Below, piece after piece: positions 54,234 to 63,027 of a stretch of 64,000 nucleotides of DNA. This DNA is from Caballeronia peredens (GTDB lineage Bacteria; Pseudomonadota; Gammaproteobacteria; Burkholderiales; Burkholderiaceae): assembly GCA_001544595.2 (NCBI GenBank), contig FCOH02000007.1:62001-126000 (forward strand). The letters run 5' to 3'. Both the position numbers and the translations under genes were made by a program. Below the pieces are notes generated by a model, which worked only from the letters and a program-made list of their open reading frames with translations, did not search any database and was not told the origin of the DNA. Each line of letters starts with the position of its first letter. The first letter of the stretch is position 1.

Positions 54234-55559
54234 ATGTCCAAGCCCAACACGACGAGCGCAACGCCCGCACCGCTCAACAGCCTGCTGCTGCGCAAGCTGA
54301 TGCCCTTGCTGGTGATCGTCTACGTGATCAGCTTCCTCGATCGCACGAACATCGCGCTCGCCAAGCATTCGATGAGCATCGATCTCGGCATCTCCGCCGC
54401 CGCGTACGGACTCGGCGCGGGTCTGTTCTTTCTGACCTACGCGCTCTTCGAGATTCCGAGCAATCTCGTCATGCACAAGGTCGGCGCGCGCTTCTGGATC
54501 ACGCGCATCATGGTGACGTGGGGCGCGCTGTCCGTGGCGATGGCCTTCGTCACCGGCGAGACCTCGTTCTACGTGATGCGTCTTCTGCTCGGCGCCGCCG
54601 AAGCAGGCCTGTTTCCCGGCGTGATGCTGTATCTCACGTACTGGTTCGGCCGCGAGGAACGCGCCCGGGCGACCGGCTATTTCCTGCTCGGCGTGTGCGT
54701 GGCGAATATCGTCGGCGGACCGCTCGGCGGCGCATTGCTCGAACTCGACGGCCGGCTCGGCTTTCACGGCTGGCAATGGCTTTTCGTGATCGAAGGTGTG
54801 CCCGCCATCCTGCTCGCGTTCGTCGTGTGGAAAATGCTGCCCGATCGTCCGACGAGTGCGCCCTGGCTCGCTCGCGACGAAGCGCTCGCGCTCGAACGCC
54901 GTCTCGCGGCGGAGCACGACGCGCAAGGCAGCGGACATGGCTCGCATGGATTGCGCAGTGTGATCGCGGATCGTCAGGTGTGGCTCGCGATTCTCGTCTA
55001 CTTCTGCCATCAGTTGACCATCTACACGGTGATCTTCTTCCTGCCGGGCATCATCGGCGCGTCGGGGCATTTCTCGCCGCTGACCATCGGGCTTCTGAGC
55101 GCGACGCCGTGGATCGCCGCCGCGATCGGCGCAGCCACGCTGCCGCGCTTCGCGAGCGACTCGTCGCGCAGCCGTCGCATGTTGGTCGGCGGGCTCGTCA
55201 TCATGGCGTCGGGCATGCTGATCGCCGCGTGGTCCACGCCGGTCATCGGGCTTCTGGGCGTGTGCTTGTCGGCGTCGATGTTCTTCGTCGTGCAGTCGAT
55301 CATCTTCACGTTCCCGTCGTCGCGGCTGTCGGGCAGTGCGCTCGCGGGCGGTCTTGGCCTCGTGAATTCGTGCGGCCTGCTGGGCGGCTTCGTCGGTCCG
55401 ACGGTAATGGGCATCATCGAGCAGACGACCGGCCGCGCGATGAACGGACTGGTGTGTCTCGCGGTGGCGCTGCTGGTTGCCGCGGCATGCAGCGTGCGCC
55501 TGCGCCACGGCAACGAGCGGCCCGCCGACGACAAGCGCCGCGTGATGTCCAACGCGTGA
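54234..55559 (+). CDS. MFS transporter, anion:cation symporter (ACS) family
   Basis: The protein has 441 residues and 12 predicted helices. The ACS signature is seen in VISFLDRTNIALAKHSMSIDLGIS near TM1, FFLTYALFEIPSNLVMHKVGARFWITRIMV, and RLLLGAAEAGLFPGVMLYLTYWF. Members import organic anions such as tartrate, phthalate or hexuronates with protons. GGGAG precedes the ATG. It closes the GntR-SDR-BKACE operon and probably brings in the hydroxy acid that the operon degrades. Confidence 0.9.
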   Translation: MSKPNTTSATPAPLNSLLLRKLMPLLVIVYVISFLDRTNIALAKHSMSIDLGISAAAYGLGAGLFFLTYALFEIPSNLVMHKVGARFWITRIMVTWGALSVAMAFVTGETSFYVMRLLLGAAEAGLFPGVMLYLTYWFGREERARATGYFLLGVCVANIVGGPLGGALLELDGRLGFHGWQWLFVIEGVPAILLAFVVWKMLPDRPTSAPWLARDEALALERRLAAEHDAQGSGHGSHGLRSVIADRQVWLAILVYFCHQLTIYTVIFFLPGIIGASGHFSPLTIGLLSATPWIAAAIGAATLPRFASDSSRSRRMLVGGLVIMASGMLIAAWSTPVIGLLGVCLSASMFFVVQSIIFTFPSSRLSGSALAGGLGLVNSCGLLGGFVGPTVMGIIEQTTGRAMNGLVCLAVALLVAAACSVRLRHGNERPADDKRRVMSNA

Positions 55560-55566
55560 TCTGACG

Positions 55567-55591
55567 GCGCACGCCTGCAACGGGCGTGCGC
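55567..55591. terminator. bidirectional terminator hairpin
   Basis: GCGCACGCC and GGCGTGCGC form a perfect 9-bp stem with a 7-nt loop in the 36-bp gap between two convergent genes. There is no long T-run. Confidence 0.55.
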
Positions 55592-55595
55592 TGCA

Positions 55596-56168
55596 TCAAC
55601 CTTGCGGCAAGGTGCCGGGCCGGATGTACGCGAACATGTGCGAAACGTATTCCGGCTTGCCGAGCGGCACGCCGTGATTGCGCAGAATCGCGTAAGCGGT
55701 CACGGCGTGAAAATAGAACTGCGGTAGCGACCAGTCGCGCGCGTATTGCTCGCCGGTCATGTCGAAGATGATTCCGTTCGGCAAGTCGAGCGCGATCTGC
55801 GAATCGGCTCCGGCATCCAGTGCATCAGGTGCGAGACCCTGAAGCAACGCGATGGCCTCCGCGATGCGCGCCTGAGCCTGTGCAAACGTGCCGGGCGCCT
55901 CGTTCGACTTCGCTCCTTCCTGCCGTACGTCGAGCAAGGTCTGCGGCACCGCTTCCCCGCGCAGCCGATACACCGGCTCCAGCGCCTGAAAGCACACGAA
56001 GCGCACTTGCGCCGCGAGCGGAAACATGTCGGGCGCGAGGCGCAGACTCAACAACGCGTCCGCGTCGGCGCCCTGCTCCTGCTCGCGCGCGGCGGCCCTG
56101 TCGAGCCATGCCGACAGGCTTTTCAGGGTCTGCGCGAAAGCCGGAACGAGAAGGCGGGTCAGTTGCAT
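55596..56168 (-). CDS. DUF1993 family protein
   Basis: The protein has 190 residues, the family norm. It is mostly helical, with LRLAPDMFPLAAQVRFVCFQA, IALDLPNGIIFDMTGEQYARDWSLPQFYFHAVTAYAILRNHGVPLGKPEY at the C-terminus, as in DUF1993. The fold resembles DinB-type four-helix bundles. The function is unknown. GGAG lies 7 nt upstream. It follows the lipoprotein gene on the same strand after 67 bp. Confidence 0.85.
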   Translation of the reverse strand: MQLTRLLVPAFAQTLKSLSAWLDRAAAREQEQGADADALLSLRLAPDMFPLAAQVRFVCFQALEPVYRLRGEAVPQTLLDVRQEGAKSNEAPGTFAQAQARIAEAIALLQGLAPDALDAGADSQIALDLPNGIIFDMTGEQYARDWSLPQFYFHAVTAYAILRNHGVPLGKPEYVSHMFAYIRPGTLPQG

Positions 56169-56235
56169 GAAGCGCTCCACGGAATGATGTTCCGCGATCT
56201 TATCCCGATGCAGCGCCCATCCGCGTGAAATCCCG

Positions 56236-58167
56236 TCAGCCGCCGAACAGGCCGAACACGGCGACGCCCGTCTTCGTGCCCACATACACCTTGCCGTTCG
56301 CGATCATCGGCGAGATGAACTTGTTGCCCGGACCAAACTGATCGCGCGTGCCCGACTGGCTGCTGTTGTAGAGCTCGTTCGCGAGATTGCCGGCGTCGTA
56401 CGCATGCAGCACGGCGATGGCGCCGTTCTCCGCCGCCCACACGATGCCGTTCGCGCTGCCATTCGCCGAGATCACCGGCGCGACGCCCGGAAAACTCCAG
56501 GTCTGCGCGCTCTGGCTCGATGCCGTCGTGGCGAACACGGCGTTCGTGACGGGCAGCGCCTTGAGATGATCGCCCGCCGGACCGACGTACACCGTGCTGT
56601 TGTAATACGCGGGCGCGCTGAACATGGGGCCGAAGATCGTCGAGAAAAGCTCCTGATAGATGTGGTCGCCGTTCGAGTCGAAGTTGCCCATCGAATCGCG
56701 ATTGACGATGAAGAGCGCGCGCGTCTTGCCGCCGCCGACCGCGAGATGTCTGACGACGCCGTTGATATCGACGAGATCGGGCAGCACCAGCACGCCGCCC
56801 GAGCCGAGATCGAGATCCGCGCTCGACTGCTGGACTGTATCGGAAGGTTCGAAATAATCGGCGACGTGAAGCGTCGGCGTCGGACTGACCTTGAGGAAGC
56901 CGTTACCGAAGTCGCCCTTGTTCGGCATGTCCTGCGCGTTGGTGGTCGGGTCGAAGGTGCCGTTGCCGTCGAGGAAGTAGATCGAGGTGCCGTCGGACGC
57001 GAGGCCCGCGCCGCTCATCCAGATGCCGCCCATCTCGCCGTTGGGCGTCACGTTGAGCACGCCGGTCTGCCTGAGCGTGTCCGCGCTATAGGCGATGACC
57101 CAGCCGGTATACGGCAGCGTATCGCAGTGCGAACTCCAGCCCGTATAGACGACGCCGTTCAGCAGCAACAACGACGCCCGTTCGACATACTGCCCCGGCG
57201 TGAAGGGCACGACGCCGTTCACGCTGCCCGAGCCCGTGCCCGCATAGGAGCCGGTGATCTCAGCGGGTCCGTTGAAGAGTTCGGCGCCCGTGGTGATGTC
57301 GAGCGCATGAAGGCGCTGATGATAAGCGCCGCCGCTGTCTCTCGACATGCCGACGACATACATCGCGCCATTCGGCCCGCGCGCCCGGTCGATGACGGGC
57401 GTCGCCGTGACGCCGATGGTCGGCGTGATCTGATTGCAGCCGCGGTCGTCGCTCGGCGTTTCGCCCGCGAGCGCGGTCGAGATGCGCCAGAGCACCGTGC
57501 CTGTGTCGGCATCGAAGGCATAAACGCTCGCGTTTTCCGTCACGACGTAAAGCACGTTATGCGTGCCGCCCGCAATCGGCACGTTCGCGAGGAAGAGCGG
57601 CTGAGCGTCGACGGCGCCATCGACGCTATAGAACCCGAGCCTGCCGAACGTGGCGGCATTGACGTTCGCGAGCGTGAGCTTCGCTTCCGCGAGTTGCTGC
57701 GCAGTGCGGCCGATGTCGTTGTGATACGTGGTCACGTCCATCGCGTTCGATGCCGATGGCGGATTCGCCAACGGCGTACTCGCCCCCGCCGGCGCACTCG
57801 CACCACCCGGCGACGATGCCACGGATGGACTCGAAGCGACCGCGGGACTCGAAGCTGCTGGTGGAATCGAAACGGTTGAAGGACTCGAAACGGCTGATGG
57901 ACTCGAAGCAACTGATGGACTCGAAGCTGCCGCAGGACTCGAAGGGGATATCGCAGGACTCGATGCAGCCACCGGACTCGATGCGCTCGAAGGACTCGAA
58001 GGACTAGAAGCCGCCGCAGGACTCGCAGGCGCGGTCGATGGACTCGCTGCCGGCGTCGCGCCTCCGGTCGTCGAGGAGGCGTCGGAGTTCGAACTGCCGC
58101 CGCTGCATCCGGCGACCACAGCGGCGAAAGCGAACGCAATCGCGGCGACCGTCAAGTGCCCTTTCAT
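56236..58167 (-). CDS. lipoprotein with Ser/Pro-rich linker and PQQ-like beta-propeller
   Basis: The protein has 643 residues. A lipobox VVAGC ends the signal peptide (Cys about 21). Residues about 28-140 are a low-complexity linker of repeating A-S-S-P-x-x-x units. The rest is a beta-propeller with PQQ-like blades: YVVTENASVYAFDADTGTVLWRIS, ATPVIDRARGPNGAMYVVG, MIANGKVYVGTKTGVAVFGL. It is probably anchored in the outer membrane with the propeller held away by the linker. Quinoprotein catalytic residues were not identified, so a structural or binding role is as likely as an enzyme. GGAG lies 8 nt upstream. Confidence 0.8.
   Translation of the reverse strand: MKGHLTVAAIAFAFAAVVAGCSGGSSNSDASSTTGGATPAASPSTAPASPAAASSPSSPSSASSPVAASSPAISPSSPAAASSPSVASSPSAVSSPSTVSIPPAASSPAVASSPSVASSPGGASAPAGASTPLANPPSASNAMDVTTYHNDIGRTAQQLAEAKLTLANVNAATFGRLGFYSVDGAVDAQPLFLANVPIAGGTHNVLYVVTENASVYAFDADTGTVLWRISTALAGETPSDDRGCNQITPTIGVTATPVIDRARGPNGAMYVVGMSRDSGGAYHQRLHALDITTGAELFNGPAEITGSYAGTGSGSVNGVVPFTPGQYVERASLLLLNGVVYTGWSSHCDTLPYTGWVIAYSADTLRQTGVLNVTPNGEMGGIWMSGAGLASDGTSIYFLDGNGTFDPTTNAQDMPNKGDFGNGFLKVSPTPTLHVADYFEPSDTVQQSSADLDLGSGGVLVLPDLVDINGVVRHLAVGGGKTRALFIVNRDSMGNFDSNGDHIYQELFSTIFGPMFSAPAYYNSTVYVGPAGDHLKALPVTNAVFATTASSQSAQTWSFPGVAPVISANGSANGIVWAAENGAIAVLHAYDAGNLANELYNSSQSGTRDQFGPGNKFISPMIANGKVYVGTKTGVAVFGLFGG
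57770..58060 (-). repeat. degenerate short tandem repeats coding the Ser/Pro linker
   Basis: On the plus strand short units built on GGACTCGAAG and GACTCGATG recur many times between about 57,830 and 58,040. They encode (A/S)-S-S-P-x repeats in frame. Because units are multiples of three, slippage would change linker length without a frameshift. Confidence 0.75.
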
Positions 58168-58448
58168 CTGCGGAACTCCGTTCTTGGAGGGGGCCAGGCC
58201 CGATGCTCTCGCGTTTATCGTCGGCGAGCGTTCCAGCAGAAAAAATGGTCGGATGACGCCTATGATTTGGCGGATTGGTTGGCCGCGTTTCTGCATGCGT
58301 ATGACGATTGAGCGTCTCGCACGCGGCGGTTTTCAGTGCCCGCGACAGAAGTGTGCAGCGCTCGCCGCGAACACGAGGCGTCTTCTGCGCGCATTCGGGC
58401 CTCGTCGTAGACTGGCGCAGCCCTGGGCTTTCCTTCGCAGGAGAACGC

Positions 58449-59420
58449 ATGTTCCGGCTTCGAAAACTCGCGATGTTGACGACCGTTCTCGGCATGATGG
58501 TCTCTCCGTCGCATGCCGCGTCAGTCGCCTCGGCCACACATACAATGGACCGGCCGGTCTACTATCGGACGGTGCATGTCGATGGACTTTCGATCTTCTA
58601 CCGCGAAGCCGGACGTCCCGACGCCCCGACGATCCTTTTGCTGCACGGCTTTCCATCGTCGTCGCGCATGTACGAGCCGCTGCTTGCGCGACTCGCGGAC
58701 CGATACCATCTCGTCGCGCCCGACTACCCGGGCTTCGGACACAGCGACGCGCCCGATGCCAAAGACTTCGCCTACACGTTCGATCACCTCGCCGAAGTGA
58801 CCGGGCGCTTCACCGAGGCGCTGGGTCTCACGCATTATTCGCTCTACGTTCAGGACTATGGCGGGCCGATCGGCATGCGGCTCGCCGTTCAGCATCCGGA
58901 GCGCGTCGATGCCTTGATCATTCAGAACGCGGTCTCGCACGAAGACGGACTCGGGCCGTTATGGGCCACGCGGCGCGCGTTCTGGAAAGACCGTGCGGCG
59001 AACGAAGCCGCGTTGCGCAAGAACTTCCTCTCGTTCGAATCGACGCGTCAACGGCACGTCGGCTCGAATCCGCATCCCGAAACGATCGATCCCGATCTCT
59101 GGACCGACGAGTTCGCCTTCCTGAGCCGTCCGGGCCAGGCCGACATCCAGACCGATCTGTTTTATTCGTATCAGACCAACGTCGCGAGTTATCCGGTCTG
59201 GCAGGCGTGGCTCAGGCAGCATCGGCCGCCGACGCTGATCGTTTGGGGAAAGTACGATCCCTCTTTTCAGGTGGAAGAAGTCGCGGCCTATCAACGCGAC
59301 TTGCCGAACGCCGAAGTACACATTCTGGACGCGGGTCATTTCGCGCTCGATGAAAAGCCCAACGAAATCGCCGCTATCACGAGGAAGTTTCTCGACCGGC
59401 GTCACGGATCGCTCAAGTAA
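58449..59420 (+). CDS. exported alpha/beta hydrolase, haloalkane dehalogenase/epoxide hydrolase-like
   Basis: The protein has 323 residues. A signal peptide (MFRLRKLAMLTTVLGMMVSPSHAAS) precedes an alpha/beta-hydrolase core. The oxyanion region is LLHGFPSSSRMY, the nucleophile is Asp in VQDYGGPIG, as in dehalogenases and epoxide hydrolases rather than Ser esterases, the acid is in WGKYDPSF, and the His is in DAGHFALDE. AGGAG lies 6 nt upstream. It is divergent from the lipoprotein gene. The substrate is unknown; export of this type of enzyme is notable. Confidence 0.87.
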   Translation: MFRLRKLAMLTTVLGMMVSPSHAASVASATHTMDRPVYYRTVHVDGLSIFYREAGRPDAPTILLLHGFPSSSRMYEPLLARLADRYHLVAPDYPGFGHSDAPDAKDFAYTFDHLAEVTGRFTEALGLTHYSLYVQDYGGPIGMRLAVQHPERVDALIIQNAVSHEDGLGPLWATRRAFWKDRAANEAALRKNFLSFESTRQRHVGSNPHPETIDPDLWTDEFAFLSRPGQADIQTDLFYSYQTNVASYPVWQAWLRQHRPPTLIVWGKYDPSFQVEEVAAYQRDLPNAEVHILDAGHFALDEKPNEIAAITRKFLDRRHGSLK

Positions 59421-59461
59421 CGCGCTCACGTCAAAGTAAGCGCGATGCCCGATGTGTTCGC

Positions 59462-60550
59462 TCAGTGACGCCGGGGATGCGCGAGGAAGAAGCGCAGCAT
59501 TTCCGCACTGGCGTCCGGCCCGGCGGGATCGGTAAAGGAACCGCGCGTGCTGCCGCCGGACCACGCATGCGGGGCGCCATGAATGGTCCACAGTTCAGCG
59601 GGCACGCCATCGGGCGACGTGGTTTGCCGCACGGTGTATTTACGTGTGTCGGCGTGCCCTGCCGACGACCGGTCGCGCGCGGACGTCTCTTCGCCATATG
59701 CACGCATCAGTTCGTGTGCGTTGGAATAATGCACGGTCGCGTCCGCATCGCCATGAAACACGATGAGCGGACAGCGAGGCTGCTCCGTCGCGCGAGCGTG
59801 CGCGGGACGCTTTCCTCCTCGCATGGCCGCGAGCGCAGAAGGCAGATCGTGCGCGCAGCCGGCCGGCAGCCCGGAATGGACGCCTGCCGCCGCGTACAGA
59901 TCGGGATAGCGCTGCGCCATGATCGCCGCCATCGCGCCGCCCGCCGACAGTCCCGCGATATACACGCGCTTCGTGTCGACGCAGTGGCTCGCGATCACTT
60001 CGCGCGTGATGCCCGCGATCAGCGACGGCTCGCCCCGCTCGCGCACCTGATCGGCCGTGTTGAACCAGTTCCAGCATTTCGACGCATTCGCATGCTGCGG
60101 CTGAACCGGATACACGACGATGCAATCGTGCTTTTCGGCGAGTGCGTTCATCTGCGTGCCCGCCGCGAAATCGTCGGCGTCCTGCGTGCAGCCATGCAGC
60201 ATGACGATGAGCGGCAACGGCTCGCTGTCATAGCCGCTCGGCACATAGAGCTTGTAATCGCGCTGGCCGGCGGCGTTCGCGTAGCTGCGCGTACTGAAAT
60301 GCCCGCGGTCTTCGACTTCATGCGCGGTGTGATCCGCACGCGCATGCCCGAACCGATGCAGGACGTCGGCGAGACGCCCTGAAATCGATTGATCGGCCCG
60401 CGGTGCAGCCGGCGCCGACGCCGCGTCCGCCGCGGTCGAGCCGCCGCGCAACGCGCGCTGGATGACGTCGGTGGCGCCGGCCGTATCGTGTTCGCGAAAG
60501 CGCGCGAACGCTTCTTTCATCGAATCCAGAAATCCTTCATTGAGTTTCAT
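59462..60550 (-). CDS. PHB depolymerase family esterase (LpqC-like)
   Basis: The protein has 362 residues. After a polar, Ala-rich N-terminus of about 85 residues without a signal peptide comes the esterase domain: LYVPSGYDSEPLPLIVMLHGCTQDADDFA (oxyanion), the nucleophile in YIAGLSAGGAMAAIMA, the acid in FHGDADATVHY and the His in IHGAPHAWSGG. Members cleave polyhydroxybutyrate or other esters such as feruloyl groups. The lack of a signal suggests intracellular PHB or oligomers. It is 36 bp downstream of a ribbon-helix-helix regulator gene. Confidence 0.87.
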   Translation of the reverse strand: MKLNEGFLDSMKEAFARFREHDTAGATDVIQRALRGGSTAADAASAPAAPRADQSISGRLADVLHRFGHARADHTAHEVEDRGHFSTRSYANAAGQRDYKLYVPSGYDSEPLPLIVMLHGCTQDADDFAAGTQMNALAEKHDCIVVYPVQPQHANASKCWNWFNTADQVRERGEPSLIAGITREVIASHCVDTKRVYIAGLSAGGAMAAIMAQRYPDLYAAAGVHSGLPAGCAHDLPSALAAMRGGKRPAHARATEQPRCPLIVFHGDADATVHYSNAHELMRAYGEETSARDRSSAGHADTRKYTVRQTTSPDGVPAELWTIHGAPHAWSGGSTRGSFTDPAGPDASAEMLRFFLAHPRRH

Positions 60551-60586
60551 TGTTCATTCCGTTTGGTCGGACGCGAATCCGGTGCG

Positions 60587-61012
60587 CTAGCGAATACGAT
60601 CAGCGAGCGCCGCCTTGACGGCCGCCGATGCATGCAGCGCACCGCGCACCAGAATCGAGTCGATCGTTGCGAGGGCGAGTTCGGGCGTGACGTCGGCGGC
60701 GATACTGGCCAATCCGAGCACCTGGATCGTGAGCCGTTCGTTTGCCGCGCGCACCGCTTCGAGATCGCGCTTCGAAAAATATTGGAGACCCAGCACCAGT
60801 TCGCGCCGCGTGACCGTCTCCTTGACGACCACCGCGTGAACCGACAACTGGTTGCGAATCGCCGTGCGGATCAGATCCGTACGGTTCGAATAAAAGCCCT
60901 CTTCCACGAGCAGATCGATCTGGCCCAGATCCACCGGGCCGATATTGATCGTGATTTTTTCGGTTTCGCCGCCTCGGGAGCGGGCGGGCTCGACTGCTGT
61001 CTCTTTCGTCAT
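60587..61012 (-). CDS. ribbon-helix-helix transcriptional regulator
   Basis: The protein has 141 residues. Residues about 18-55 (EKITINIGPVDLGQIDLLVEEGFYSNRTDLIRTAIRNQL) form the beta strand and two helices of a CopG/NikR-like DNA-binding domain. A C-terminal helical part of unknown role follows. It is first in an operon with a PHB-depolymerase-like esterase. An 18-bp perfect palindrome lies 21 bp upstream of its start, so it probably represses itself and the esterase. The start is the ATG in MTKETAVE; the ribosome-binding site is distant. Confidence 0.78.
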   Translation of the reverse strand: MTKETAVEPARSRGGETEKITINIGPVDLGQIDLLVEEGFYSNRTDLIRTAIRNQLSVHAVVVKETVTRRELVLGLQYFSKRDLEAVRAANERLTIQVLGLASIAADVTPELALATIDSILVRGALHASAAVKAALADRIR

Positions 61013-61032
61013 AAACTTTAAATCATCTCCAC

Positions 61033-61050
61033 ACCATCCATATGGATGGT
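61033..61050. promoter_or_regulatory. 18-bp palindromic operator ACCATCCATATGGATGGT
   Basis: The palindrome is perfect and built from ATGGATG half-sites. Another CATGGATGATG lies at 61063-61073 and GGAGATGAT overlaps the leader. Short repeated half-sites are typical of ribbon-helix-helix operators. It sits between the divergent regulator and flavoprotein genes. Confidence 0.65.
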
Positions 61051-61306
61051 TATAGGCTTCTTCATGGATGATGTCAACGCCGATCGTCGCCCGATCGCGA
61101 ATTCGGGGCGCCATACGATGGCATGTTTAGCGAAACCATCGTCTGATGGCGCGAAGGTCCGCAACGGGCGGTAAATACAAGTGTTTCGCAAGCTTTCGCG
61201 CGAATCCTGTCGGAAAAAGTCCGTGCCTTACATTTCCCTTCCTTCGCGCCTATCATGGGAAATTCGACGGTTTCAGGTTTCGATCCATCGTCGGAGGACA
61301 CCCTCG

Positions 61307-63025
61307 ATGACGACGCAGCCCGAGCATGAACCTCACGCGAGCGCGGCCGAACCCGTCATCGGCGATGCCGCGCTCGACGAACCCGGGGTGCCCGAATATC
61401 CGCGGCATCAGCAGATGTTTCCCGTGCTCACGGCGCCCGAGCTTGACCGGCTGCGCCGCTTCGGCGAACCCTGCCGTCACGAAAAAGGCGAACTGCTTTA
61501 TCGCGCGGGCAGTCTGTGTCCCGGCGTGTTCGTGCTGCTGGCGGGCAAGGTGCGCATCGTCAGTCGCGATGCGCTGGGGCACGAGCAGGTCATCCACACT
61601 TACACGCAACGCGGCGAATTCACCTCCGACGTCACGCAGCTTTCCAGCAAGCCGGCAGTCGTGGACGCACATGTCATCGAAGACGTCGATGCGCTTCTGC
61701 TGCGCCCCGACGCGTTGCGGGCCGTGATGATCGGCGAGGCCGATCTCGGCGAGAAAATCATGCGCGCGCTCATTCTGCGGCGCGTGCTCGTCTTCGAACG
61801 CGGACAAGGCGTGGTGCTGGTCGGCGCATCCGGCGACGCGCGTCTGCTCGCGTTGCAGAATTTCCTGCGGCGCAACGTCTTTCCGTGCGCCGTGCTCGAC
61901 GCCGGGCAAAACGCGGAAGCGCTCGAAGTGCTCGAACGCCTCACGCCGCAGCCCGACGACTTTCCGCTCGCGCTCTGTCCGAACGGCACGGTGCTGCGCA
62001 ATCCGGACGAAGGGCAACTCGCGTCGTGCCTCGGGCTGATTCCGGACTTCGATCCCGCTTATGTATACGACGTGGCGATCGTCGGTGCGGGTCCGGCCGG
62101 ACTCGCGACAGCCGTGTACGCGGCCTCGGAAGGACTGTCGGTCGCGGCGCTCGACTGCCGCGCGCCGGGCGGACAGGCCGGCAGCAGTTCGCGCATCGAA
62201 AACTATCTCGGCTTTCCGACTGGCATCACAGGGCATGCGCTGGCAGGACGCGCCTTCGTGCAGGCGCAGAAATTCGGCGCGCATATCGGCATTCCGTGCG
62301 AAGCGCGAGCGCTGTACTGCAACGAGCCGCAACCGGTCGTCGAACTGACGGACGGACGGCGCATCACCGCCCGCACGATCGTGATCGCGACGGGCGCGGA
62401 GTATCGGCGTCCGGACATCGACGGCCTCACGCGCTTCGAGGGCACCGGCGTCTATTACTGGGCGACGCCGATCGAAGCGCGGCTATGTCGCAAGGAGCCC
62501 GTGCTGCTCGTGGGCGGCGGCAATTCGGCGGGACAGGCCGTGGTGTTTCTGGCGTCGCATGCCGAGCATGTTCATCTGTGCATTCGCGGCGCGAGTCTCA
62601 GGCACAGCATGTCGCACTATCTGATCGAGCGGATCGAAGGGCTGCCGAACGTAACGGTGCACACGGACACGAACCTGACGGCGCTCGAAGGCGCGGCGCG
62701 GCTTGAGCGCGTGCACTATCGCGGCGCGGACGGCGAACGGGGCAGCGTGGCGACGCATCATCTGTTCGTGTTCATCGGTGCGCAGCCGAATGCGGGCTGG
62801 TTGCGCACATGCGGCGTCGCGCTGGACAACAGGGGCTTCGTGCTGACGGGCGCGGATCATCCGCGTTCGGACGTGCGCACGATGTCCTTGCAGACGAGCG
62901 TTCCGGGCATCTTCGCGATCGGCGATGTCCGCTCGGGATCGATCAAGCGCGTTGCCTCCGCGGTCGGCGAAGGCGCGGCCGTCGTCGCGCAGATTCATGC
63001 GTATCTGATGGCCGACGCCCGCTGA
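61307..63025 (+). CDS. fusion of cNMP-binding domain and thioredoxin-reductase-like flavoprotein
   Basis: The protein has 572 residues. A cyclic-nucleotide-binding domain spans about 35-160 (FPVLTAPELDRLRRFGE, LYRAGSLCPGVFVLLAGKVRIV). A linking domain (about 170-250) is thioredoxin-like in position. A TrxR-like module follows, with FAD site VAIVGAGPAGLATAVYA, NADPH site VLLVGGGNSAGQAVVF and C-terminal GIFAIGDVRSGSIKRVASAVGEGA. The spot where TrxR has CATC reads YWATP, so the redox disulfide is absent. It cannot be a classical thioredoxin reductase. GGAGG precedes the ATG at 9 nt, and a terminator follows. Confidence 0.9.
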   Translation: MTTQPEHEPHASAAEPVIGDAALDEPGVPEYPRHQQMFPVLTAPELDRLRRFGEPCRHEKGELLYRAGSLCPGVFVLLAGKVRIVSRDALGHEQVIHTYTQRGEFTSDVTQLSSKPAVVDAHVIEDVDALLLRPDALRAVMIGEADLGEKIMRALILRRVLVFERGQGVVLVGASGDARLLALQNFLRRNVFPCAVLDAGQNAEALEVLERLTPQPDDFPLALCPNGTVLRNPDEGQLASCLGLIPDFDPAYVYDVAIVGAGPAGLATAVYAASEGLSVAALDCRAPGGQAGSSSRIENYLGFPTGITGHALAGRAFVQAQKFGAHIGIPCEARALYCNEPQPVVELTDGRRITARTIVIATGAEYRRPDIDGLTRFEGTGVYYWATPIEARLCRKEPVLLVGGGNSAGQAVVFLASHAEHVHLCIRGASLRHSMSHYLIERIEGLPNVTVHTDTNLTALEGAARLERVHYRGADGERGSVATHHLFVFIGAQPNAGWLRTCGVALDNRGFVLTGADHPRSDVRTMSLQTSVPGIFAIGDVRSGSIKRVASAVGEGAAVVAQIHAYLMADAR

Positions 63026-63027
63026 GC

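Noticed and set aside
57770..58060. CRISPR array
   Set aside because: The repeats are short, degenerate, in frame and code for a Ser/Pro linker; there are no spacers or cas genes.
61307..63025. Annotation as thioredoxin reductase
   Set aside because: The CxxC redox motif is replaced by YWAT, so that activity is not supported.
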